Below, in pieces: positions 14,824-24,135 of a stretch of 36,563 bases of DNA. The DNA comes from Brachybacterium tyrofermentans. Lineage in GTDB: Bacteria; Actinomycetota; Actinomycetes; Actinomycetales; Dermabacteraceae. The notes below the pieces were generated by a model, which was given only the letters and a program-made list of their open reading frames with translations, searched no databases and was not told where the DNA came from. The stretch is taken from contig NZ_JABUXW010000034.1 in assembly GCF_014897585.1 (NCBI RefSeq), positions 1 through 36,563 of the forward strand, given 5' to 3'. A program made the position numbers and the translations under genes. How positions within the stretch are numbered: the first letter of the stretch is position 1; each line of letters opens with the position of its first letter.

Positions 14824-15828
14824 TCAGTCAAGGCGGGCCCTCCGTCTCTGCACGGCGAACTGCACCGCGGTGAGCACCCCGATGATCAGCATCAGCAGGA
14901 TCGCGATCGCGGCGCCGGTGCCCTTGTCGTTGCTGATGAACGCCTGGCGGTAGAACAGGGACACCATCGACTGGGTGTCGCTGCGGATCGGGTTGGACTC
15001 CCCGATCATGATGAAGATCAGGTCGAACAGCTCCATCCCGTGGATCACGCTGAGCACGGTGAGGAAGAAGATGCTGGGGCTCAGCAGCGGCACCGTGATG
15101 GAGATCAGCTGGCGCCAGTTCGAGGCGCCGTCGATCCGCGCCGCCTCGTACATCTCCGGGGAGATGCTCCGCAGGCCCGCGCCGAGGATGATGATGTTGA
15201 ACCCCAGCGAGGACCAGATCCCCACGATCCCGATGGCGATCAGCGCCACCCATTCCGTCGAGGTCCAGAACACCGCGGGGATGCCGAAGATGCCCAGGAA
15301 CTGGTTGAGGATCCCGTACTGGCTGTTGAAGATCATGCCCCACACCAGGGCGATCGCCGCCGGCATCGACACGAAGGGCGCGAAGTACAGGACCCGATAG
15401 AAGGCCGCGAACCGCAGCCCGGGGCGGTTCAGGAGGCTCGCGATGTAGATCGAGATCGGGATGCCCAGCAGCAGCATCGCGGTGTACGCCAGGGTGTTGA
15501 TCAGCGCGCGCGGCACCTCGCCGGACTGCAGCAGATCGACCCAGTTCTCCAGCCCCACGAACTCCGCGCCGCCGAACACGCCCCAGCTGGTGAACGAGTA
15601 GTAGGCGGTCTGGATCACGGGCCAGAAGTAGAAGATCGCCAGCCCGATCAGCGTGGGCAGCACGAACAACCAGGGCCAGGCGCCGTCGGGGTTGGGGGCG
15701 CGACGGGATCTGCCTTGGCCCGTCCCACCGCGCCCCGTCCCACCGCGCCCCGTCGGCCCGCTCGTCCCGCGCCCGCGGCGCCCAGCGGCCGGCCCGCTCG
15801 AGGGCCGTTCCGCGGCCGCCTGGGTCAC
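14824..15828 (-). CDS. Carbohydrate ABC transporter permease (MalF/UgpA type)
   Basis: The 334-residue first permease of the CUT1 importer has an N-terminal Gly/Arg/Thr-rich cytoplasmic tail of about 50 residues, then six hydrophobic helices beginning WPWLFVLPTLIGLAIFYFWPV. The EAA loop YEAARIDGASNWRQLISITVPLL sits near residue 225. It would form a heterodimer with the adjacent MalG-type permease and receive sugar from the lipoprotein encoded just upstream. The GTG start at 15828 overlaps the binding-protein stop (GTGA), a sign of tight translational coupling. The substrate is inferred from neighbours to be a GlcNAc-containing oligosaccharide. Confidence 0.92.
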   Translation of the reverse strand: MTQAAAERPSSGPAAGRRGRGTSGPTGRGGTGRGGTGQGRSRRAPNPDGAWPWLFVLPTLIGLAIFYFWPVIQTAYYSFTSWGVFGGAEFVGLENWVDLLQSGEVPRALINTLAYTAMLLLGIPISIYIASLLNRPGLRFAAFYRVLYFAPFVSMPAAIALVWGMIFNSQYGILNQFLGIFGIPAVFWTSTEWVALIAIGIVGIWSSLGFNIIILGAGLRSISPEMYEAARIDGASNWRQLISITVPLLSPSIFFLTVLSVIHGMELFDLIFIMIGESNPIRSDTQSMVSLFYRQAFISNDKGTGAAIAILLMLIIGVLTAVQFAVQRRRARLD

Positions 15829-17132
15829 GCCTCCTCCTCGGCCAGCAGCGCGTCGATCTTCTCGTCCAGCTGGGTCGTCCCCTCCTCCACGCTCAGGTCA
15901 CCGGCGAGGATCTTGGGGACCATGTCGCTCTCGACCACCAGCCACGCCTGGGTGTTCGCGGAGACCGGGTACGGGAAGCCGTACTCCGCCGCGGATTTCG
16001 GGAAGACGTCCAGGTCGTACTCGGGGTGGGCGTCGATATAGGCCTGCTCGGTGCCTTGGAAGGCAGGGATCGAGGCCCCGGACTCACCGATGATCTCCTG
16101 GCCCTCCTGAGAGCCGTGGTAGACGGCGAACGCAGCCGCCGCCGAGGCGTTCTCGCTCGCCGCGTTGGCCACGACCGCGCCGCCGTGCAGGACCACGCCG
16201 CGCTGCTCCCCGATGGGCAGCTGGACCACCTGGATGCTCTCGCCCACGGCGGAGTCGACATAGCCGGCCACGCGGAAGCTGCCGCCGTAGACCATCGCGG
16301 CCTTGCCGCTCTTGAACAGCTCGTCCGGCGAGGTGTCGGCGGTGGTCTGGATGGAGGGCGAGGAGCCGTCCTCGACCATGTCGCGCAGGAACTGCAGGGC
16401 GGCGCGGCTGCCGTCGCTGGAGTACTGCGCCTTGGTGGAGTCCTCGTTGAGCACCTCTCCCCCGGCCTGGAAGATCAGGTTGTAGAAGAGCTCCTGGTTG
16501 TAGGCGCCGCCGGCGAAGCCGTAGACCCCGTCGTCCGCGAGCGCCTCGCTGATGCTCTTCGACGCCTCGTGCAGGTCGTCCCAGGTCCAGTCATCGGTGG
16601 GGACGTCCACACCGGCCTTCTCGAACAGCTCCGTGTTGTACCAGAGCCCGATGGAGTCGTAGGAGGTGGGGACGCCGTAGGGAGTGCCCTCGTAGGTGTA
16701 CAGATCGGCCATGGCCTCGGGATAGTTCCCGAAGTCGAGGTCCCCGGAGTCCACGGCGGCATCGAACGGCACGAGGATGTCGTGGCTCGCGTACAGCTGG
16801 AAGTTGGGGCCGTTCATCATGAAGGCGTCGGGCAGGTTGTCGCCGGAGGCCTGGGTCTGCAGGCGGGTGAAGAACTCCTTGAACGGGCTCTTGGTGACCT
16901 CCACCGTGATGTTGGGGTACTTCTCGTTGAATCCGGCGATCACGGACTCCCAGTCGAAATCCGATTCCCAGGCCGCGAACTCGATGGACGCCTCCATCTC
17001 GGTGTCCGAGATGTCGACGTCGCCCCCTCCACCGCCGGAGCCGCCGCTGCCGGAGCCACCGCGGCTGCACCCCGCCGCCGTCGCGGTGAGCCCTCCCAGG
17101 GCGAGCCCTGCCAGTACTGTCCGTCTCCTCAT
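15825..17132 (-). CDS. Extracellular sugar-binding lipoprotein of ABC importer
   Basis: The 435-residue family-1 solute-binding protein has an N-terminal signal MRRRTVLAGLALGG and a lipobox with lipidated C22 (TAAGC). The basic RRR run hints at Tat export. A Gly/Ser-rich linker (residues 23-36) follows, then the two-lobed binding fold. Typical features include ITVEVTKSPFKEFFTRLQTQ, DAFMMNGPN, and GVPTSYDSIGLWYNTELFEKAGV, the usual hinge region. It would capture oligosaccharide at the membrane surface and deliver it to the two downstream permeases. Its ATG overlaps the stop of the gntR gene (ATGA), so regulator and importer are one transcription unit. Sequence does not reveal the sugar; the locus suggests GlcNAc-containing glycans. 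Confidence 0.92.
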   Translation of the reverse strand: MRRRTVLAGLALGGLTATAAGCSRGGSGSGGSGGGGGDVDISDTEMEASIEFAAWESDFDWESVIAGFNEKYPNITVEVTKSPFKEFFTRLQTQASGDNLPDAFMMNGPNFQLYASHDILVPFDAAVDSGDLDFGNYPEAMADLYTYEGTPYGVPTSYDSIGLWYNTELFEKAGVDVPTDDWTWDDLHEASKSISEALADDGVYGFAGGAYNQELFYNLIFQAGGEVLNEDSTKAQYSSDGSRAALQFLRDMVEDGSSPSIQTTADTSPDELFKSGKAAMVYGGSFRVAGYVDSAVGESIQVVQLPIGEQRGVVLHGGAVVANAASENASAAAAFAVYHGSQEGQEIIGESGASIPAFQGTEQAYIDAHPEYDLDVFPKSAAEYGFPYPVSANTQAWLVVESDMVPKILAGDLSVEEGTTQLDEKIDALLAEEEA

Positions 17133-17965
17133 GACCGTGCCTCTCTCGTTGCTCGTCCGGTGGTCTGTGATGGTCGCCTGCCCGGGCCGTCACGGCTGCG
17201 GGACAGCAGTCCCTCCGCCCGGTCCTCGGATCCTGTCTCCGGCCTCGTCCCGGGCCGACGCATCGAGAAGGTGACGGTGGTGAAGTCGAACCTGTCCCCG
17301 CGATACACGGAGCGCCCCAGCTCGAGCCTCCTGCCGCGGCGGTCGAAGCCGATCTGCGTGGCGAACAGCGCGGCGGCGCCGACGGGCATCTCGAGCAGCT
17401 CGGCGTGCTGCGCATCGACCGTGATGGCGGAGATCCGCCGGTCATGGCGGGAGACGATGCTGCCGTAACGCGTCTCGAGCAGCTCGTAGAGGGATCCGCG
17501 GAGATCCTCGGACAGCAGTCCGGGGAACAGCTCCTGAGGCAACCACACCTCCTCGAGCGCCATCGGGCTGGCGTCGGCCAGACGCAGCCTGCGCAGGCGC
17601 CACACGGCGCTGCCGGGCGGGATCCCGATGTCCCGCGCGACGGTGACGTCGGCGGTCTCCTCCTCGGCCTCGAGCACCTGGCTCGAGGGGCGCCAGCCGC
17701 GGGCTTGGGCGTCCTGGGTGAAGGAGGTCAGCTGCGGGGCCTTGGTCAGCCGGGGATCGATGACCATCGCGGGCCCGCCCGCCGTGGAACGGATCTGCTG
17801 CTGCTCGCGGAGCATGGCCAGGGCGGCGCGCACGGTGGCCCGGGCGACCCCGAGCTCGGCGGCGAGCCGACGTTCGGAGGGGAGGACGGCGGAGGGCTCG
17901 CTCCCGGCGATGTAGCGCGCTTCGATGGCGTCGCGCACCTCGTGGGCGATTCGCGCGGGTCGCAT
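17129..17965 (-). CDS. GntR/HutC-family (UTRA) transcription regulator
   Basis: The 278-residue repressor-type regulator has an N-terminal winged helix-turn-helix at about residues 5-70 (LPSERRLAAELGVARATVRAALAMLRE). A UTRA effector domain covers about residues 80-235 (PPGSAVWRLRRLRLADASPMALEEVWLP). UTRA domains of this type, as in NagR and DasR, bind sugar phosphates such as GlcN-6-P or GlcNAc-6-P. The last 40 residues are basic and may be dispensable. The ATG at 17965 follows a strong GAGGAGGTG ribosome site. It heads the importer operon and is divergent from the kinase-hydrolase operon, so it probably controls both and itself. Confidence 0.9.
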   Translation of the reverse strand: MRPARIAHEVRDAIEARYIAGSEPSAVLPSERRLAAELGVARATVRAALAMLREQQQIRSTAGGPAMVIDPRLTKAPQLTSFTQDAQARGWRPSSQVLEAEEETADVTVARDIGIPPGSAVWRLRRLRLADASPMALEEVWLPQELFPGLLSEDLRGSLYELLETRYGSIVSRHDRRISAITVDAQHAELLEMPVGAAALFATQIGFDRRGRRLELGRSVYRGDRFDFTTVTFSMRRPGTRPETGSEDRAEGLLSRSRDGPGRRPSQTTGRATREARS

Positions 17966-18006
17966 AGGGCACCTCCTCGTTCCCCGTCCCGTTCTCCTCA
18001 GATCCT

Positions 18007-18019
18007 GGACCACCGGTCC
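18007..18019. promoter_or_regulatory. Candidate GntR operator 1
   Basis: Perfect inverted repeat GGACC-ACC-GGTCC, 42 bp upstream of the gntR start in the divergent promoter region. On the minus strand it contains GTGGTCC, matching the motif shared with the other two sites at 18044 and 18098. Its position suggests that a bound regulator would block the leftward promoter. Confidence 0.45.
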
Positions 18020-18043
18020 GTGCACTGCAATGGCTGGTGCGCC

Positions 18044-18050
18044 GTGGTCT
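18044..18050 (+). promoter_or_regulatory. Candidate GntR half-site GTGGTCT
   Basis: The third copy of the GTGGTC(T/C) element in the divergent region lies between the two inverted repeats. It is followed after seven bases by GACC, giving a loose GGTC-n7-GACC symmetry (18047-18060 region). Alone it is weak evidence; its value is in recurring together with the two better sites. Confidence 0.3.
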
Positions 18051-18093
18051 GCTCATGACCGGGCATTCCCGCAGGAGCGCACTGACTTTCCGA

Positions 18094-18107
18094 TCCAGTG
18101 GTCTGGA
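18094..18107. promoter_or_regulatory. Candidate GntR operator 2
   Basis: Perfect inverted repeat TCCAG-TGGT-CTGGA, 42 bp upstream of the kinase start. It includes AGTGGTCT, identical to one half of the DasR/dre consensus A(C/G)TGGTCTAGACCA(C/G)T. With site 1 it brackets the divergent promoters about 88 bp apart, the layout expected for joint repression of both operons. Confidence 0.5.
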
Positions 18108-18148
18108 AACTCTGGCCCCGCCCCCACCCCCGCATTACGCTCCGAAGC

Positions 18149-19249
18149 ATGGTCGGAGCCCCGCCGCAGCAGCCCATCACCAGCGACCGCATCGCCGTCA
18201 TCGATGCGGGCAAGTCGACCCTGCGCGCGGCCGTTTTCGCCGGCGATCGCCTGCTGGCGCACCATGACGAGCCCGGCGGGCTGCCCCATCCGCATGCGCC
18301 CGGCGCGCAGGACACCGTGGTCGAGAGGGTCACGGGCATCCTGGACCGCCTCGGTCACGCCCCGTATCGCACGCTCGTGCTGGCCGCGACCGGGGTGCGC
18401 AGCATCGGACCGTACGAGTCCCGGCTCCGTGACGCGCTCGCGGAACAGCTGGGCTGTGAGGTGCTGCTGGAGAACGACGTGGTCGCCGCCTATCTGGGGG
18501 TGCTCGGGCCTCGCCCGGGAGTGCTCGTCCAGGCCGGTACCGGCTCGGTCGTGCTCGCGGTCGACGCGGACCACGCTCCCGTGCTGCTGGACGGCTGGGG
18601 GCATGTGGGCGGAGATCGCGGCAGCGGGTACGCCCTGGCGCGCGCCGGGATCCGTGCGGCCTTCTCCGCTCTCGACGACCTCGCCCCTCCCACGGCGCTG
18701 ACCAGGCTGCTGCTGGGTGAGGATCCGGAGCTGGCCCTCCACGACCTCTATTCCTCCAGCACCCCGATCCAGTGCGTCGCCGCCCTGGCCCCCAAGGTGC
18801 TGCACGCCGCGGCCGGCACGCACGGCTCGGACGGGCCCGGCGGAGCCCACGGGGCCGACGGGTCGGACCGGGCCGACGGGTCCGACCGCGCCGCAGAGAC
18901 CGACGAGATCGACGAGATCGACGACCCGGGCGGGTCCGGAGAGTTGCAGGAACCCGATGCAGCGGCTCTCGCCGTGGTCACCGAGGTGGCCGACGAACTG
19001 GTCGCCACGGTGCTCGCCGCCGGCCGGCGCCTGGGCGATCCGCAGCTGGCCACCCTGCCCGTGGTCGCCGTGGGCGGGCTCTTCGCCGATGACCTCTTCC
19101 GCGACGCTGTCGCCCGGAGCCTGCGCCAGAACACCGCCGGCGCCGAGCTGAGCCTCGGCGACGGGGATGCGCTGCACGGTGCCCTGCTGCTCGCCACCAC
19201 CCGGGCAGAACCGATCACCCGTCAGCTGACCGCCGCCTTCCGCCGCTGA
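18149..19249 (+). CDS. BadF/BadG-type N-acetylhexosamine kinase
   Basis: The 366-residue ASKHA-fold kinase resembles GlcNAc kinases (NAGK type). It has a phosphate-1 loop AVIDAGKSTLRAAVF, an adenosine/phosphate-2 loop VQAGTGSVVLAV, the signature GWGHVGGDRGSGYALARAGI and a C-terminal AVGGLFADDLFRDAV. It would phosphorylate the GlcNAc freed by the downstream GH89 enzyme to GlcNAc-6-P. Unusually, residues about 224-268 form a low-complexity insert rich in Gly, Asp, Arg and Glu (repeated GADGSDRADGSD) between the two lobes. The ATG at 18149 directly precedes the conserved domain; it lacks a clear ribosome site, and a GTG at 18098 would lie inside the operator. It is the first gene of the rightward operon. 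Confidence 0.82.
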   Translation: MVGAPPQQPITSDRIAVIDAGKSTLRAAVFAGDRLLAHHDEPGGLPHPHAPGAQDTVVERVTGILDRLGHAPYRTLVLAATGVRSIGPYESRLRDALAEQLGCEVLLENDVVAAYLGVLGPRPGVLVQAGTGSVVLAVDADHAPVLLDGWGHVGGDRGSGYALARAGIRAAFSALDDLAPPTALTRLLLGEDPELALHDLYSSSTPIQCVAALAPKVLHAAAGTHGSDGPGGAHGADGSDRADGSDRAAETDEIDEIDDPGGSGELQEPDAAALAVVTEVADELVATVLAAGRRLGDPQLATLPVVAVGGLFADDLFRDAVARSLRQNTAGAELSLGDGDALHGALLLATTRAEPITRQLTAAFRR

Positions 19250-19353
19250 CCCGCCCCCGGCACCGTCCGTGCCGGTCGCCGATCCACCGCCGTGCGCACC
19301 CTCCAGTCACCGACCCACCGCCCTTCGCCCCTCAGCACTCCGGAAGAGGACCC

Positions 19354-20074
19354 ATGACGGCCATCGAGACCTACCGCAGCGCCGTGCTCGAGCTGATCGG
19401 GCGCGGCGCCGACCAGGACGAGCAGCTCACCCGCGCCTCCCGCCTCCTGGCCCCCTCGCTCCAGGACGGCGGCGTGCTGCACGTATTCGGGTCCGGGCAC
19501 TCGATGCTGCCGGCGATCGACGCCACCTTCCGCGCCGGCGGCCTCGCCCCGGTGAACCTGCTCCACGACCCTTCGCTCGCGCCGTGGGAGCCCAGCCGGG
19601 TCTCCCGCGTGGAACGGCTCGAGGGCTACGGGTCCGCGATCGCGGATCTGCAGGACCTCCGCCGGGGTGAGGTCCTCGTGGTCATCTCCCACTCCGGCAT
19701 CAACCCCGTCCCCACGCAGCTCGCCCAGCGCGCCCGCGAGCGCGGGCTCACCGTCGTGGCGATCACCAGCCGTGAGCACTCCCTGGCCGGGACCTCGAGG
19801 CACTCCGAGGGCCTGCGGCTGCTGGACGTCGCCGACATCGTGCTGGACACCCACGCCCCGATCGGGGACGTCGCCCTCACGCTCGAGGACGGCACGGAGA
19901 CCGGCCCGACGTCCACGATCCTCGCCACCCTGCTCGTGCACTCCCTCGCGATCGGGGCGATGGAGGAGCTCAGCGCGACCGGGGTGCGACCGCCGGTGCT
20001 GCGCAGCATGAACCGCGCCGGCGGCGACGACTCCAACGACACGGCGCTCGCTCCCTACCGCGGGAGGCTGAGCC

Positions 20075-20085
<11 letters not shown>
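19354..20085 (+). CDS. SIS-domain sugar-phosphate protein (UPF0309-like)
   Basis: The 243-residue protein contains one SIS (sugar isomerase) domain. Its glycine-rich loop VLHVFGSGHSMLPAIDATFRAGGL lies at about residues 40-65, and ISHSGINPVPTQLAQRARERGLTVVAITS at about 112-140 carries the Ser residues that bind the phosphate. The family (UPF0309-type) lacks a fixed assignment; relatives are isomerases, etherases or regulators that recognise phosphorylated amino sugars. Here it follows the kinase and overlaps the GH89 start by 11 bp, so it probably acts on the GlcNAc-6-P or a related product. An AGAGG ribosome site precedes the ATG. It is shorter than GlmS/NagB-type deaminases and is not a NagB. 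Confidence 0.82.
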
Positions 20086-22543
<2,458 letters not shown>

Positions 22544-22590
22544 CGCCCGGCCCCTCCCCGCACGCCGTCCGACGACCCAGCACCCAGACC

Positions 22591-22632
22591 GCAGCCCGCA
22601 GCCCGCAGCCCGCAGCCCGCAGCCCGCAGCCC
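22591..22632. repeat. Six perfect 7-bp repeats (GCAGCCC) before sulfatase
   Basis: Exactly six head-to-tail GCAGCCC units lie in the 104-bp gap between the GH89 stop and the sulfatase start. They end 8 bp before the sulfatase ribosome site (GAGGAGG) at about 22638-22644. A heptamer is not a multiple of three, but it is outside the coding frames, so copy changes would alter spacing in the mRNA. Confidence 0.9.
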
Positions 22633-22647
22633 GACTCGAGGAGGACC

Positions 22648-24132
22648 ATGACCGCCCGCCGACCCAACATCCTGCTCATCCTGTCCGACGACCACGCCAG
22701 CCACGCCATCAGCGCGTACGGGTCCGTGGTCACCCACACCCCGCACATCGACCAGATCGCCGAGCGCGGCCGCCGCGTGGACAGCTGCTTCTGCACGAAC
22801 TCGGTATGCACCCCGAGCCGCGCCTCGATCCTCACCGGCCAGCACAGCCACCGAAACGGCGTCACCACCCTCCACTCCCCGTTCGACGCCACGCTGCCCA
22901 CGTTCGCGACGCAGCTGCAGGACGCCGGCTATCGCACGGGGATCGTGGGGAAATGGCATCTCGGGGAGGGCGAGGGACACGACCCCCAGGGCTTCGACCA
23001 CTGGGAGGTGCTGCGCGGGCAGGGCGAGTACGTCGACCCCCAGCTGCGCTCCCCCAGCGGCGTCGAGATCGCGCCGGGATATGTCACCGATGTCCTCACC
23101 GATCGGGGTCTGGCCTGGGTCGACTCCCTCGAAGGTGAGGAGCCCTGGTGCCTGCTGATCTACCACAAGGCCCCGCACCGCAACTGGCAGCCCGATGCGC
23201 GCCATGCCGGGACGCACAGCGCGCCCATCCCGCTGCCGCGCACCTTCGAGGACGACTACGCGGGGCGCTCGTCGGCCGCCCATCTCGCGGCGATGCGCGT
23301 GGCCGACCATCTGACCACGAACGATCTGAAGATCGACCCGCCGACGGACCTCCCGCGGGAGCAGCTCGCCCGCTGGAAGTACCAGCGGTTCATGGAGGAC
23401 TATCTGGACTGCGTGGCCGGGATCGACGACAGCGTGGGCCGCGTGACCAGCTGGTTGCAGCAGCGCGGGGACGCCGAGGACACGATGCTGATGTACAGCT
23501 CCGACCAGGGGTTCTTCCTCGGCGATCACGGCTGGTTCGACAAGCGGTTCATCTACGAGGAGTCGATGCGGATGCCGCTGCTGGTCAGCTATCCGCGGCG
23601 GATCACCCCCGGTGCGCCGATGGAGCAGCTGGTCACCAACGTGGACTTCGCCCGCACGATCCTCGACGCGGCGGGCGCCGAACCCCATCCGGACATGCAG
23701 GGCGTGAGCTTCTTCCCCCAGCTGTGCGGCTCGGACGCGCCGACGCAGGACGCGGTCTACTACCGCTACTTCGAGCACGACGACCGCGAGTCGCATGTGC
23801 TCGCCCACTACGGGCTGCGCACCGATCGCTACAAGCTCATCTACTTCTACAACGACGGCCAGGGCCATCCGGGCTCCTCGACGCGCCGCTTCGTCCCCGA
23901 GTGGGAGCTCTACGACCTGCGCGCCGACCCCGGCGAGATGCTCAACGTCGCCCACGATCCGGCCTACGCCGAGGTGCGCCGGGAGCTCACCCACCGTCTC
24001 TGGGACCTCCAGGCCGAGCTCGGCGACCAGCCCCATCCGGAGCAGCCGCACCCCGACGAACTGTTCCCCGAACCTCCGCATCCGCACGAGCGGTTCCCGC
24101 ACCCCCTGCATCCCCTCACCTCGAAGGACTGA
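22648..24132 (+). CDS. Type-I sulfatase, cytoplasmic, with His-Pro tail
   Basis: The 494-residue arylsulfatase-fold enzyme would hydrolyse sulfate esters, probably on GlcNAc or a neighbouring sugar of the imported glycan. C54 in CTPSR (CxPSR) is the residue to be oxidised to formylglycine, with R58 beside it. Metal ligands include D14 and D15 in LSDDH and the DQGFFLGDHGWFDK loop; GKWHLG holds the active-site Lys and His. No signal peptide precedes the PNILLILSDDH strand, so it should act in the cytoplasm after import. The last 36 residues (about 459-494) are rich in His and Pro (PHPEQPHPDE, PPHPHERFPHPLHP), which is unusual. No formylglycine-generating enzyme is in the window. The sub-family (perhaps the GlcNAc-6-sulfatase group) is uncertain. 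Confidence 0.9.
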   Translation: MTARRPNILLILSDDHASHAISAYGSVVTHTPHIDQIAERGRRVDSCFCTNSVCTPSRASILTGQHSHRNGVTTLHSPFDATLPTFATQLQDAGYRTGIVGKWHLGEGEGHDPQGFDHWEVLRGQGEYVDPQLRSPSGVEIAPGYVTDVLTDRGLAWVDSLEGEEPWCLLIYHKAPHRNWQPDARHAGTHSAPIPLPRTFEDDYAGRSSAAHLAAMRVADHLTTNDLKIDPPTDLPREQLARWKYQRFMEDYLDCVAGIDDSVGRVTSWLQQRGDAEDTMLMYSSDQGFFLGDHGWFDKRFIYEESMRMPLLVSYPRRITPGAPMEQLVTNVDFARTILDAAGAEPHPDMQGVSFFPQLCGSDAPTQDAVYYRYFEHDDRESHVLAHYGLRTDRYKLIYFYNDGQGHPGSSTRRFVPEWELYDLRADPGEMLNVAHDPAYAEVRRELTHRLWDLQAELGDQPHPEQPHPDELFPEPPHPHERFPHPLHPLTSKD

Positions 24133-24135
24133 CCC

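Noticed and set aside
22591..22632. Possible CRISPR-like array because of regular repeats
   Set aside because: Units are only 7 bp and directly abut with no spacers; no cas genes in the window.
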